Assembly (NCBI GenBank): GCA_041394845.1
Contig: JAWKHL010000001.1
Span: forward strand, 1,922,001-1,986,000
Source: JAHCHG01 sp041394845
GTDB lineage: Bacteria > Acidobacteriota > Blastocatellia > Pyrinomonadales > Pyrinomonadaceae
DNA: 64,000 nucleotides
Reading direction: 5' to 3'
In this document: in pieces, positions 23,630 to 33,834 of the stretch
Layout of the letters: every line of letters starts with the position of its first letter
Position numbering within the stretch: position 1 is the stretch's first letter
Translations under genes and position numbers: made by a program
Notes under the pieces: generated by a model
What the model saw: only the letters and a program-made list of their open reading frames with translations
Told to the model about the DNA's origin: nothing
Databases searched by the model: none

Positions 23630-26600
23630 CTACTCGACCCGGACGAAATCCGTGCCGGTTCGTCCGAAGGTCTCGGGATGATACATCTCCTCGGCCTTGG
23701 CCGGCGGGACGACGAATTGTCCGGGGGTTGTGGCACGGGCGACGTAGGAGTAGTTGTAGACTCCTTCCCACAGCAACGAGGCGAAGGCCTCGGCCCGTTC
23801 GTCGCGGAAATTCTGATGTTCGAACCAGTATTGCCGCCACCACCAGTAACCGCGTCCGTAGGAGCGACTGCCGTATTCGATGACCGAGGTGTTGCCCCCG
23901 GCATCCGAAGGAATCTGCTCGGTTACGGCCAGCGCCGGATTGAGAATTTCGAGTCCGGCCGGCAGTGGATCGACCAGCGCGACGTGATACCGTCTGGCCT
24001 GCGCGATCATCGTCAGACGAACGCGAACGCGCGCGCCGGACTTGAAGACCCATTTGCCGTCCGTCTCCTGCCGGACATCGGCCGGATCGTCAACCGCCTC
24101 GTAGGTCCTCAGAACCGTAAACCCGTAATCGGCGGGTTTCAGGTTGAGGTTCTTCGGCGCGTAATTCATACCGATCCGGTAATAAAGTCGGCCCGCTCCC
24201 TGTTTGTCGAGGATCAGATTCGAAGCCCCGCCCTGATCCATCAGATATTTCATCGGGATGTTGAGCTGGTTGGAATCGACCGAACGGCCCTTGAACAGCC
24301 GTTCTCCGGCGTAAGTTCCGCCGAGCCAGATCCTGGTTACGAAATCGGGCGTCACCTTCTCGTAAGCCTGGAAGTATTTATCCAGCGCGAGCAGGATAAA
24401 GACGTTTTCCTGTGTGTTCGACCAGCGGCCCTTGGTCCGGTGATCCAGCAGACCGCGAACCAGTTTCGGGATCAGATCGTTGTTCTGATCGGCTTTCAGG
24501 AAGGCTTCTAGCAGAACGCCGTCGGCCCGCCGGTTCGAATACATTATGAGCCACGCCCCGTCGCCGTAATCGGTCACGAAATTGGCGTGAGCCGCCGTTT
24601 CGGTCGTCCGGTTCAACAGGAAACGCTTGATCGCTTCGACCTCCGAAGCCGATCCCTTGTCATCGGCCAGAACCGACATCACCCAACCGAGAGCCTCGAA
24701 AGGCATCTTCTCCAGACCGGCTTCGGCCAGCAGTTTTTTGGCCTTGGCGGCGTCTTTATCGCCCATCAGATCCCGAACGTAAAGCGCGTAGGCCGAGATC
24801 GTCCAGCGAACCGAAGCCGGGTAATAGGATTCGTAATGCTTTTCGATGTCCTTCAGATAAGGCTTGACCCGATTGAGCATCTCATCCGGCACGTCATAAC
24901 CCTTGGCTTTGGCCAGGATCAGGGCGTGCGCGGCGTGAGCCGTAACGAACGGATATTTGTAGCGTTCGCCGTCGCGCCGCCAGAGACCGAAATAGCCGTT
25001 GGAATTCTGCCGCGACTGCAAGATGGCGACGTCCTTGGCAAACCTCGCCTTCAGTTCGGCGTCGGTCGGAACTTCCTTGGCCTTGAAAGCCTTGAGCACA
25101 TCGCGCAGAGCGGCCACCGAGATCATCCGCGAAGAGACCTGTTCGGTGCATTCGAACTGATAGGTCTGGAGATAGATAAAGGCATCGGTCAACTCCTGCA
25201 ATTGGGTCGAGGAGGTCGTAACTTCGAGACCGCCGAACTGCGGATAAACGTCGCCCGGAGCCTGAACCGGCTGAACGATGGCCCCGTTCTGATCGGTCGT
25301 CCCGTAGGTGGCGAAGGCCTCGGTCGTCGCCGGAGTCCAGACCGGCAGAGAGATCTCGGCCGCGTCGGAGAATTTGCCGGAACTGACCGCAAACTGGAAG
25401 CGGGCCGTGCCGGCCTTGTCGGCATCGACCGGGAATCGAACCTCGACCCGGTCGTTGGCCGGAACATCGACCCGGCGGCCGCCTCCGGCCGTCAGATTGG
25501 CGTTCGAAGCGCGAACGGCCACATCGACGGTCATCGGTTTGTCGGTCTGATTCTGAACGACGACCGGCAGTTCGATCTTGTCGCCGAAGTTCATAAAGCG
25601 CGGAGCCGAGGGGCGAACCATCAAAGGCTGACGGGCCGTGATCGAAGATTCGCCCTTGCCGAACCGCTTGCCCTGATCGACCGAAACGGCCATCACCCGG
25701 TAGCGGGTCAGGTTGTCGGGCAATTTGACGTCAACCACGGCTTTGCCGCCCGAATCCGTCCTGACGGTCGGAGCGAAGACGGCCAGAGCGTTGAAGTTCT
25801 GGCGGAGATTGATGTTCTCCTGCTGACCTCCGCTCTCATCTCTTTCGCGGTCACTATCTTTGGCCTCCGATTTGGCCATTCTGGCGGCCATCGGTTTGGC
25901 CGGCGCGGCGTTGCCCACTCTCATCTCAGAAACCTCGGCCCCATCCACCATCAGATCAGCCGGCGGCGGGGGCGGCGCGACATCATCGGGATTTCCCAGA
26001 AGAATGTCCTTGCGCAGATGATAATCGGTCGTCCCCTCGCCGCGCAGGGTGTAAAACGTGTTGAGAGGGTTGGCCAATTGGTAGCCGCTCAAAGCCAAAA
26101 CGCTTTCATCGACCACGACGACGGCCACTTCGGTGTTGGAAACGGGTTCTCCGTTCTTATCCGTTACGGCCAGATCGATCTTGGTCGAACCGCCCGGTTC
26201 CAGTGTCTTGTCCTGCGGTTCGGCCGCCACCGTCAACTGGCGCGAAGCGGTCGAGATCGGCAGATTGATGGCACCGCTGGCGTAGGCGGGCCGTTTCGAG
26301 AGTTTGTCGTTGACCTCGCCCTTGTCGTCGGTCCGGGGCGCGGAGCCGACCAGATCGACCTGCGCGTAGATGTTCGGCAGGTATTTTTCTTCGAGCGGGA
26401 TCTTGAGGATGATCGAGGATTCTTTCATCGTAAACCGTTCGGTCTTGACGATCCCGTCGCGCCTCAGGGTCAGAACGCCCTCGGCCGGCGTGAACGGCGC
26501 GAGAACCAGGATCTCGGCCGTATCGCCCGGCTGATAATCCTTTTGATTGGGAATGATCTGGGCTTCTTCCTGTTCGACGTTGCGTTTCGGGATGGTCTTG

Positions 26601-29600
26601 CCGCCCGCGACCCAGATGGTGAACTCGCTTTCGTTCAAACGCTCGCGGTCGTCCATGATGGTCGCCGTGATGGTGTAGCGCCCGCCCGCCTTGGCGACGA
26701 ACTTGCACGAAACGCCCTTGTCGGCCGATTTGATCTCACAGGTCTGATCGTCGATCGTTTTCTCCTGCCAGCCTCCTTTGTCAAAGACCCAGTCCTTCAA
26801 AACCGCATGGATCGAGATGTCGCGACCGGCGACGAGTTTGCCGTCGATGTCCGAGACGATCGATTCGACCTCGATGTTCTCGCCCTTTTGAACAAAGGTC
26901 CGCGGCGAACGGATGCCGACGTAAAGATCGGCCGGATGGACCAACAGGGAGGTCGAACTCGACCAGGTCTGCCGGTTGACGTCCTGGACCGACGAAGAAG
27001 CGACGATGTTGTAGGGGCGCGGCGGTTTGACCGAATCGAAATCGATCTTGAGAACATGTTTTCCGCCGGCGTCGGTAACGCCCTTGAAATACTGCGAATT
27101 GCCGCCGCCGTAATAACGGTCGTAACTGCGCCACCAGGGAATCCAGGTCCCGAAGGTGTAATCGCCACGGTTGGGCGGCGTGTAGCTGGTCGGCGTGGCC
27201 GTTACGGTCCAGTTGACGTCCGCATTGGCCAGACCGCCCCCGGCGTAGTATTTGGCTTCGACCGAAACGCGCGCGTTCCCGCCGACCAAATGCGGGGCTT
27301 CGGTTTCAACCTTGGAGGAAACCTCGAATTCCGGCCGTCGGAATTCCTGAATCTGGAAACCGTGTCCGTAGGAACTTCCCGACAGACCGCTGTTGGTCGA
27401 AAGGTCGATCCGCGAATAACCCAGATTGGCGTTATCGGGAATCGAGAATTTGAAATCGAACGCGCCGAAGGCGTTGAGATTGGCCGTTCCCTTGGCGATC
27501 TCGTTGTTGCGGGCGTCCTTGACCGAAAAATTGAGCCCGCTGGCCCGGTCGCCGAGCGCCTCGACGTCGCCGAGTTTTCCGGTCTGGTAAACCCGGATGT
27601 AGCCTTTGACCGAAACTTCTTCTTTCGGCCGGTACATCTTCCGGTCGTCAAAAACGAACCAGCGCAATGTTTCGCTCTCGCCTTTCTTGTACCAGTTCCC
27701 GCTTTGACGCCAGTAATAATCGGAGTTTTCCGGCAAGAAAGCGACGTCCTTGCCGCTTCGGGCGATGAGCATGTTCTGATCCGAAGAAGCCGAATCCGGC
27801 AGGGGCAGACGCAGAATGCCGCCGTCTCCGGTGAGGTTGGTCTGGGCCGGTTCGACCGATTCGGTTTCGACCGGCTCTCCGTTTTGATCGACCGATTCGA
27901 TCTCGCCCGGCTGGGAACTTCCCCAATTCCAGAGCCAGTTCCACCAGGAGGTCACAGTGCCTTCATCATTTTCGGCCGTCTGGCCGCCCGACACTTGCTT
28001 GCCGTTCGGGTAGATCGAAAGTTCGACCCCTTTGAGCGGTTTCCCGGTCTTCAGATCGGTGGCGAAACCGATCAACTCCTGTTTGTCGACAAAAGCGTCG
28101 AGGCCGATCTGGGTCGCCTCCGCCCAGACGAAGATTCTCGTCCGGTCGTATTTATCGCGTTTGGCCGTCGGTTCGATGTCGATGATGACGTTGCCGAAAC
28201 CGCCCGACAGAGCCTCGGCCAGATCGATCCGGGTTTCGACCATCTCATCCGGTTTGCTCTGGATCGAAACGGTCCGGTTGACGACCAACTGGCCCGGAAT
28301 GGTCGGACGTTTGGTGTCGTCGTCGTAATTGATCCGCCGGACGTAGTCCTGGAATTGGTGAAAATCTTCCGGCTTGACCCGGTAAAGTTTCAGTTTGACC
28401 GACTTGTGATTGGTCGAATAGATCGAATAGGCCGGTTTGGCCGTCGGGTCGAGGACGACGAAATTCCCGCCCTGCGAATAGAGACTGAGCGGCGCACTGC
28501 CGACCTTGAAGGTGGCGTTGGCCGGTTCCTGAAGGTTCTGTTCAAAGGTGTCCCGGAGGGCGTCGCTGACCGTTACCTTGTAGGTCGTGTTTCCTTTTTT
28601 AACGCCCTGAAAATAAATGTAACTTCCGCTCGGATAAATGCTCAGGCCCTCGATCTTCGGTTCGACCGTCACCATCGACTGTTCGAATTTGCTCGAATCG
28701 ATCGGATTGGTGAACTGCATGTACCAGTTGTCGAAAGGCGTGCAATCGGGTTTTCTCTCGTAACCGCAAACGGCCTTGACGAACTTCATCGCGCCGAAAG
28801 TGCGGAAACCGAAATTCTGAGGCGCTTCCGTTTTCAAAGGGCCTTCGGCGGAAGCCGTTCCCTTTTCCACGGTAACCGTAATGGGCGAATCGGCGGGCAG
28901 GGCGTCGCGCGTGCCGCCCTCGGCGTTTACTGCCCGAAAAGCCAGCCAGCGTTTCGGCTGGGCCTGATTGATGTAATAAGAAATGCTGCCTTCGGTTTTG
29001 ACCTCGTCCTCGGTGGCCAGCCGGATCGGCAGTTTCTTGCCCTTGCCCGCGACGGTGATGGTTTTGATCACCTCGGAGGGATCGATCTCCTGATCAAAAG
29101 AAATGAAAATAAGAGCGTCGCGTTTGGTCACGTTCCCGTTGGGGTACATCATCTCGACCGACGGAGGCGGGGTCGTAAAATTCCAGGCGACATCTTTTTC
29201 AAGGGTTTGCCCGGTGGCCGATTTGGTTCCGGCCGGGATGCGGACAGTGTATTTGGTGGCCATCCGAAACCGTTTGGTGGTATCGAACATGAGGGTTTTC
29301 GTCCCCAGCCAGCGCCATTTCCCCTCGGCTTCCGGCATCAGTTGAACCGGAACCACCTGAGCCGCCTCTTCCTGCGAAGTGACGGCGACCATCGGATGAG
29401 AAAAAGTAACGCTCAGATCGGGGGCCAGTTTGACCTCGCCTTCGGGCGAAAAACGCAAAACCTGCAAAGTGTCGCCCAGATTCTGAGGCGGCAAACCGCG
29501 CTCGCCGTCGGCCGGAAACTTGACCGGAATCTTGGTGCCGGTTTTGGGAGCGGGCAATGTTCCGATCCGTTTGGCGAAATCGGTCTGATCGTCCTTTTCG

Positions 29601-29875
29601 GTTTTGATCTCCGGCAGGCGCTTTAAGAGGCCCGAAGTCTCGCCCTCGGAAAGCGGGTCGGTTTCGGCCGGCGGTTGTTTGGTTCTGTCGCCGGCGCCTT
29701 CTTCTCCTTCGCTCAGGCGAAAGGTCAATCCATTTGGTATGTCGTCCATATTTCTGTTAATAGTTTTCCCCCGCACGGTCTGGGCGTTGGCCATTTGGAC
29801 CAATTGGAAGCCGACGGGCGTAATCAGGCTGAAATAAACCGCCAAAATCAATATAAATGAAATCGTCTTTTTCAT
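23630..29875 (-). CDS. Thioester alpha-2-macroglobulin family protein (MG2/A2M)
   Basis: 2081 aa with a signal peptide ending at 'MANAQ' (~residue 32) and no lipobox, so it is probably periplasmic or secreted. Early Ig-like domains include an MG2-type stretch ('FVWAEATQIGLDAFVDKQELIGFATDLKTG', 'YRPKEEVSVKGYIRVYQTG'). A Pro/Ala/Arg-rich low-complexity segment (~1300-1350) may be the bait or a linker. The A2M domain follows ('NFNALAVFAPTVRTD', 'LPDNLTRYRVMAV'), then the thioester motif CTEQ at 1576-1579 in an alpha/alpha-toroid. Bacterial A2Ms trap proteases and usually sit next to pbpC; no pbpC is here. The length exceeds YfhM (~1650 aa). Confidence 0.85.
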   Translation of the reverse strand: MKKTISFILILAVYFSLITPVGFQLVQMANAQTVRGKTINRNMDDIPNGLTFRLSEGEEGAGDRTKQPPAETDPLSEGETSGLLKRLPEIKTEKDDQTDFAKRIGTLPAPKTGTKIPVKFPADGERGLPPQNLGDTLQVLRFSPEGEVKLAPDLSVTFSHPMVAVTSQEEAAQVVPVQLMPEAEGKWRWLGTKTLMFDTTKRFRMATKYTVRIPAGTKSATGQTLEKDVAWNFTTPPPSVEMMYPNGNVTKRDALIFISFDQEIDPSEVIKTITVAGKGKKLPIRLATEDEVKTEGSISYYINQAQPKRWLAFRAVNAEGGTRDALPADSPITVTVEKGTASAEGPLKTEAPQNFGFRTFGAMKFVKAVCGYERKPDCTPFDNWYMQFTNPIDSSKFEQSMVTVEPKIEGLSIYPSGSYIYFQGVKKGNTTYKVTVSDALRDTFEQNLQEPANATFKVGSAPLSLYSQGGNFVVLDPTAKPAYSIYSTNHKSVKLKLYRVKPEDFHQFQDYVRRINYDDDTKRPTIPGQLVVNRTVSIQSKPDEMVETRIDLAEALSGGFGNVIIDIEPTAKRDKYDRTRIFVWAEATQIGLDAFVDKQELIGFATDLKTGKPLKGVELSIYPNGKQVSGGQTAENDEGTVTSWWNWLWNWGSSQPGEIESVDQNGEPVETESVEPAQTNLTGDGGILRLPLPDSASSDQNMLIARSGKDVAFLPENSDYYWRQSGNWYKKGESETLRWFVFDDRKMYRPKEEVSVKGYIRVYQTGKLGDVEALGDRASGLNFSVKDARNNEIAKGTANLNAFGAFDFKFSIPDNANLGYSRIDLSTNSGLSGSSYGHGFQIQEFRRPEFEVSSKVETEAPHLVGGNARVSVEAKYYAGGGLANADVNWTVTATPTSYTPPNRGDYTFGTWIPWWRSYDRYYGGGNSQYFKGVTDAGGKHVLKIDFDSVKPPRPYNIVASSSVQDVNRQTWSSSTSLLVHPADLYVGIRSPRTFVQKGENIEVESIVSDIDGKLVAGRDISIHAVLKDWVFDKGGWQEKTIDDQTCEIKSADKGVSCKFVAKAGGRYTITATIMDDRERLNESEFTIWVAGGKTIPKRNVEQEEAQIIPNQKDYQPGDTAEILVLAPFTPAEGVLTLRRDGIVKTERFTMKESSIILKIPLEEKYLPNIYAQVDLVGSAPRTDDKGEVNDKLSKRPAYASGAINLPISTASRQLTVAAEPQDKTLEPGGSTKIDLAVTDKNGEPVSNTEVAVVVVDESVLALSGYQLANPLNTFYTLRGEGTTDYHLRKDILLGNPDDVAPPPPPADLMVDGAEVSEMRVGNAAPAKPMAARMAKSEAKDSDRERDESGGQQENINLRQNFNALAVFAPTVRTDSGGKAVVDVKLPDNLTRYRVMAVSVDQGKRFGKGESSITARQPLMVRPSAPRFMNFGDKIELPVVVQNQTDKPMTVDVAVRASNANLTAGGGRRVDVPANDRVEVRFPVDADKAGTARFQFAVSSGKFSDAAEISLPVWTPATTEAFATYGTTDQNGAIVQPVQAPGDVYPQFGGLEVTTSSTQLQELTDAFIYLQTYQFECTEQVSSRMISVAALRDVLKAFKAKEVPTDAELKARFAKDVAILQSRQNSNGYFGLWRRDGERYKYPFVTAHAAHALILAKAKGYDVPDEMLNRVKPYLKDIEKHYESYYPASVRWTISAYALYVRDLMGDKDAAKAKKLLAEAGLEKMPFEALGWVMSVLADDKGSASEVEAIKRFLLNRTTETAAHANFVTDYGDGAWLIMYSNRRADGVLLEAFLKADQNNDLIPKLVRGLLDHRTKGRWSNTQENVFILLALDKYFQAYEKVTPDFVTRIWLGGTYAGERLFKGRSVDSNQLNIPMKYLMDQGGASNLILDKQGAGRLYYRIGMNYAPKNLNLKPADYGFTVLRTYEAVDDPADVRQETDGKWVFKSGARVRVRLTMIAQARRYHVALVDPLPAGLEILNPALAVTEQIPSDAGGNTSVIEYGSRSYGRGYWWWRQYWFEHQNFRDERAEAFASLLWEGVYNYSYVARATTPGQFVVPPAKAEEMYHPETFGRTGTDFVRVE

Positions 29876-30037
29876 AATTCAAGTTGTCCTTGTAGAACGT
29901 GATCGCTAAAGTGAGCGCGAAAAGGGGAAAGGATTAGTTTTGCGCCCTTATCTTACCTCAAAAGTTGTTTTTAAACTAGCAGAATTCGATCCATGCCAGT
30001 CTTAGAACGAATTGGAAAAACTAAACTTGCAGGAAGG
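29876..30037. other. Upstream region of macroglobulin gene
   Basis: Short AT-containing stretch that should carry the promoter of the minus-strand macroglobulin gene. No box is clear enough to mark. Confidence 0.3.
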
Positions 30038-30090
30038 GGATTTTGGATTTTGGATTTTGGATTTCGGATTTCGGATTTTTATTTTTTTCA
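30038..30090. repeat. Heptamer repeat, family A (GGATTTN)
   Basis: Seven or so tandem GGATTTT/GGATTTC units in one direction, with no opposite arm. It abuts the family C repeat. Confidence 0.75.
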
Positions 30091-30172
30091 GGGAGATTAC
30101 AGAGGGTACCGAGGGATTTTATCGAAAGAACATTTCCTCCGTGTTCTCCGTGGCCTCTGTGGCTAAAAATAA
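30091..30172. repeat. Nonamer repeat hairpin, family C (CTCCGTGnn)
   Basis: The right arm consists of three CTCCGTGTT / CTCCGTGGC / CTCTGTGGC units. The left arm (GGGAGATTACAGAGGG...) is an imperfect complement, so the block can form a hairpin. I recall this type of repeat in many bacterial intergenic regions. Confidence 0.6.
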
Positions 30173-30186
30173 AAATTCCTTTGCGG

Positions 30187-31530
30187 TCATTCCAAAACGA
30201 TGAGAGCGGTTTCGCCTCCGCCTTGGGCGACGTTGACCAGCGAAGAGGCGGAAAGCCGGACGAGGCCGCCTTCGACCCGACCCCGAAAAAGGAACGGATC
30301 GAAATCTATCAGCAGTTCGCGCCTTTCGACCGTTTCGCCGTAGGCCGGAAACGAGACCTTTTCCACCGGGACGCGCTCCTGAACGACAAATGGTTCTTCG
30401 AGGGCTTTTGAAAGAGCCGTTTCCCAATCGCCTTGAGATGTCTCCCAGCCGAGTCTGATCCCGCTTCCGCCGTAATCGTCGTTCGGTTTGAGCGTAAACC
30501 GGTCCTTTTCCCGCCGAAGATGTTCGAGGAGATCGATCTCCTTTCCCTTGAAAACAGTTTTCCCATCCCGAACCCGCCGCGTCCAGGGAATGTGGCGTTC
30601 GATCATCTCCCTTTGCAACGGCGTAAAAAGGCTGGCAAAGCGCGGATCTCCGGCGACGGCGAAACTGGCTTTTTTGTGCGGGATCTTGGTTCGAAACGAA
30701 TTGGCCATTAAAATATTGCCGTCGGTGTAAGCTCGGATCAGCGGGCTGTGGTCGTCGAATTGATCCAGATATTCGTGGATCAGAACCCGTTTGTAAAAAA
30801 TGTCGATCCGAAAATCGCCCGCGCTTAAGTTGATGCCGTCGTATTCCAAATTGTGAGGATCAATGATCCGGCAGGAATGGCCTTCGGTTTCGAAAAACCG
30901 GCGCAAAACCTCGAACTCCGAAACCGTCGCCACATCCTTCCAATCGACGATGGCGATGTTCGGTTTTTCCCGCTCTCCGCCCGACTCGCGGTAATCCGCC
31001 AAAAGAGCTTCGAGCAATCTCTTTTGCGGGGCGGGACGCCAATGCTCGTTTTCCGCCAGAAATTCCGTCACTTCCGGTATTAGCGCGAGAACCTTTTCGA
31101 TCTGCATCTGGTCGATGATCCCGGCCGGAGTTTCCCCGTTGTATTCCAGAAACCGGAAATCATCGCCCGAAAAAAAGGTGTCGAGCCGGCTCGAATTGCA
31201 GATCCCGCGGTAACCGGGATCGATCCGCGCCAGACGTTCTTCCCGCTCGGTCAGCGCCAGTTCGGCCATGATCTCCGGCTCTTCCAGTGCCGCCAGGGTC
31301 ATTCGTTCGAAAGCGGCGGACAGCGTTTCGGCCGCCCGGACGATTTCGTCGTATTTTTGGCGGGTGAAAAACTGCGGCCGGAGAAAGGGGCAAAAAGGGC
31401 GTCCGCTTTCCAAAATTCCCAGTTCGCGCTGAGCCCGGTCGAGACGGCGAAACAGCTCCGTGTCATTTCGGTGTGCTTCGATTATTTTTTCTTCCAATCG
31501 CCTGATTTCCCGTTCGAGTTTCTCGTTCAT
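30187..31530 (-). CDS. Circularly permuted ATP-grasp family protein
   Basis: 447 aa from the ATG at 31530. The N-terminal ~60 residues are a charged coiled coil. The body has the ATP-grasp features 'RFLEYNGETPAGI', 'FTLKPNDDYGGSGI' (ATP-binding Lys and Gly loop) and 'VVQERVP', followed by a C-terminal 'LLIDFDPFLF ... GGLVRLSASSLVNVAQGG' segment. This order fits the circularly permuted type that ligates amino acids or peptides to carboxylates. It is divergent from pspA; the shared ~200-base promoter region suggests a link. The substrate is unknown. Confidence 0.7.
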   Translation of the reverse strand: MNEKLEREIRRLEEKIIEAHRNDTELFRRLDRAQRELGILESGRPFCPFLRPQFFTRQKYDEIVRAAETLSAAFERMTLAALEEPEIMAELALTEREERLARIDPGYRGICNSSRLDTFFSGDDFRFLEYNGETPAGIIDQMQIEKVLALIPEVTEFLAENEHWRPAPQKRLLEALLADYRESGGEREKPNIAIVDWKDVATVSEFEVLRRFFETEGHSCRIIDPHNLEYDGINLSAGDFRIDIFYKRVLIHEYLDQFDDHSPLIRAYTDGNILMANSFRTKIPHKKASFAVAGDPRFASLFTPLQREMIERHIPWTRRVRDGKTVFKGKEIDLLEHLRREKDRFTLKPNDDYGGSGIRLGWETSQGDWETALSKALEEPFVVQERVPVEKVSFPAYGETVERRELLIDFDPFLFRGRVEGGLVRLSASSLVNVAQGGGETALIVLE

Positions 31531-31643
31531 TGCCTTATAATGTAAAATAAAAATCAAACAAAAAGAAATTCGGGCTAGAAAAACGGACCGGCCGAAGAAA
31601 ATTTCTTTCTTTTGATTTTTATTATTAAATTGGAGGATTTTGC

Positions 31644-31652
31644 TGATATACT
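31644..31652 (+). promoter_or_regulatory. Extended -10 promoter of pspA
   Basis: TGATATACT fits the extended -10 pattern (TGnTATAAT with one mismatch), about 95 bases upstream of the pspA ATG. No sigma-54 box is seen, in contrast to E. coli pspA. Confidence 0.4.
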
Positions 31653-31747
31653 AAAAGGAGTTTTTGCAACTTTGGCGGAAAGCCTTCGTAAAGAAGTTGT
31701 GTTTTTAAGTTCTTTTTATACAAATTTTTTAGGAGCAGATTTTAACA

Positions 31748-32551
31748 ATGGGATTGTGGCAAAGAATTAAAAGATTGTTTCGGGCACAAACCGGGGCGGC
31801 ATTAGATAAAATTGAAAACCCGGAGATGGTCCTCCAACAGACCATCCGCGATATGCGGGACCGCGTGCCGGAACTCAATAACTCGGTGGCGCAGGTGATG
31901 GCGACCGAACGGCTTTTGAAGAAAAACACTGAAAATCTGGAAAGTCAGGTCGTCGATCTCGATTCCAAGATCAAGGCGGCCGTCAAGATGGGACGCGACG
32001 ACATTGCCACAGCTTATATCGGTCAGCTTCAACAGGCTCAACTCGATCTGGAAAAGACCTCGGCCCAGCTTGAATACGCCGAAAAGGCCTCGCAACAGGC
32101 TCTCAAGGCGCGCGACAATTACGTCCTCAACATGAAGAAACGCACCGCCGAGGCGATGCAGTTGATCAGCGCTTCGAAACAGGCCAAGATCCAGGAACAG
32201 CTGGCCCAGACGATGGAATCTTTTGACATCGGCGACGATGCTTCGGTCTTTAACGAGATGCGCGAGAAGATCGACCGCCGGGTGGCGGCCGCCGAAGCCA
32301 AACTCCAGCTTGGCACTTCTTCAGTCGATAATCAGATGGCCGACATCGAACGCGAGGCGATGGACATTCAATTGCATGACAAACTGCTCGCCTACAAACA
32401 GGAGATGGGTCTTTTGGGCGAGGGTTCTTCGAACGACAAAAAACAGATCGGGGCCGGTTCTGAAGCCGCTCCCGAAAAAACGGCCGAGGAAAAATCCACC
32501 GATCAACTGCTGGCCGAAGCCGAGGAACTGTTGAAAAACACCGGGAGTTAG
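31748..32551 (+). CDS. pspA: PspA/IM30 (ESCRT-III-like) membrane-stress protein
   Basis: 267 aa. The protein begins with the amphipathic helix 'GLWQRIKRLFRAQTGAALDKIENP' found in PspA/Vipp1 and continues as a long coiled coil. It includes 'VLQQTIRDMRDRVPELNNSVAQVMA', the characteristic N-terminal hairpin. The C-terminal 40 residues are an acidic, disordered tail. The family binds stressed membranes and forms rods or rings at the inner membrane. AGGAG is upstream of the ATG. It is the first of three co-directional genes; the divergent neighbour and the third gene are both ATP-grasp proteins, a combination recalled from PspA surveys. Confidence 0.9.
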   Translation: MGLWQRIKRLFRAQTGAALDKIENPEMVLQQTIRDMRDRVPELNNSVAQVMATERLLKKNTENLESQVVDLDSKIKAAVKMGRDDIATAYIGQLQQAQLDLEKTSAQLEYAEKASQQALKARDNYVLNMKKRTAEAMQLISASKQAKIQEQLAQTMESFDIGDDASVFNEMREKIDRRVAAAEAKLQLGTSSVDNQMADIEREAMDIQLHDKLLAYKQEMGLLGEGSSNDKKQIGAGSEAAPEKTAEEKSTDQLLAEAEELLKNTGS

Positions 32552-32790
32552 CGGTCAGTTGAAAAAGTGACAAAAGATAATGGAAAATTTCTGAAACCGT
32601 TTGTATTTCATTATCGAATCTTTCGATTTCTCGCCGGAATTCATTGTTCCGGACAAAAAAGATATAAGGATTGCGTCTATGAAAGAAGAGGTCGGCGGCG
32701 ATGCAACGCCGGTCAGAGGTTTGGAATCTGAACTTAAACGCCTTATGAGATGATTTGGCGGAATTGAAAAATCAAAAGAATTAATTTTCT

Positions 32791-33642
32791 ATGGCAGATA
32801 TAGCGAAATACCAAAAAGAGATCGAAAGATTCAATTCATCTTATGCCAAAGAAGCCATCAAGGAACCGGCTAATTTTTGGGGACTGGCCGGTTTTGCGGT
32901 AGCGGCGGCCTATACGCAGAGCATTATCCCTCTGGTCATCGCCCTGATTTGCGAGATGGCCTATTTTTTCATCGTCCCGAACATTCCGGCCTACCGTCAA
33001 TTGGTCAACAACCGCGAACGCGAACGCATCAAGGCGCTCAACAAGGCGACGCGCGAAAAACTGATCAAATCATTTACTCCGCGCGAACGCGAAGCGGTCG
33101 AATATCTCCGCTGGCAAAAAAACAAGATCCAGGAAAACTACAAGAAATTCACCGGCGCCAAACAGCTTCCCTCGAACTTGCAGGCGCTCGATAGGCGTTG
33201 GGAAGATTTCGTCGATCTTTTGGACGTTTACCGCCGCCGCAAACAGCATCTCAAATCGATCAACCGGCAGGCCGTCCACAATCAACTGAGTCAGGCTTTT
33301 AGAACGGTCGAAAACACCACCGACGAGAAAACCAAACGCATCCAGCAAACCAACGTCGAGATCTTGAAACGCCGTCTGGCCTCCTTCGACGAGCTGGAGC
33401 GGAGCGTCAAACTGGTCGAGGGTCAGTTGCAGTCGATCGAAAACTTCTTCGGTTATCTGAACGACGAGATCGTCACGATGTCGACGCCGGAAAAATTCTC
33501 CCTGCTCGATTTCGAACAGCTATCGGATTCGATCGCCATGACCAAACAGATGCTCGATGCCACCTCGGATTCGGTCGGCGCACTCGACGCCTACAACCGC
33601 GAGATGGGCAACTACGAATTATTGCCGGGATCCAATTCCTGA
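32791..33642 (+). CDS. TM coiled-coil protein next to PspA
   Basis: 283 aa with two adjacent hydrophobic segments (~residues 29-62, 'WGLAGFAVAAAYTQSIIPLVIALICEMAYFFIVP' region) followed by ~210 residues of charged helix with heptad character ('NKIQENYKKF', 'RRRKQHLKSI', 'NVEILKRRLASFDELE'). No family motif is recognised. It lies 239 bases after pspA on the same strand and before an ATP-grasp gene. It may anchor or regulate the PspA assembly at the membrane, by position and architecture only. Confidence 0.65.
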   Translation: MADIAKYQKEIERFNSSYAKEAIKEPANFWGLAGFAVAAAYTQSIIPLVIALICEMAYFFIVPNIPAYRQLVNNRERERIKALNKATREKLIKSFTPREREAVEYLRWQKNKIQENYKKFTGAKQLPSNLQALDRRWEDFVDLLDVYRRRKQHLKSINRQAVHNQLSQAFRTVENTTDEKTKRIQQTNVEILKRRLASFDELERSVKLVEGQLQSIENFFGYLNDEIVTMSTPEKFSLLDFEQLSDSIAMTKQMLDATSDSVGALDAYNREMGNYELLPGSNS

Positions 33643-33834
33643 TTCCGCCCCTAAATTTCAAACTCCGATAAAGGAACAAGAATTTAATGTTTTTGTTCCT
33701 TTTCATTTTCCCCTTTTCACTTGCAAGAGCCGGACTTCTCCATTAAACTTCTATGTTTCGGACAACTCCCGAAAATATTAAAACGTATTCTATAACAATC
33801 AATTTTTTTGAAAAGGAAATAAAAAATTTAAATT

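Noticed and set aside
24587..29626. A 1679-aa open frame on the plus strand, antisense to the macroglobulin gene
   Set aside because: It mirrors the macroglobulin codons, has low-complexity basic/aromatic composition, no domains and no Shine-Dalgarno. High GC third positions keep the antisense frame open.
32679..32753. A 24-codon frame and small hairpin (GGCGATGCAACGCC) between pspA and the next gene
   Set aside because: Too short and without similarity; the hairpin does not fit a riboswitch class that I can name.
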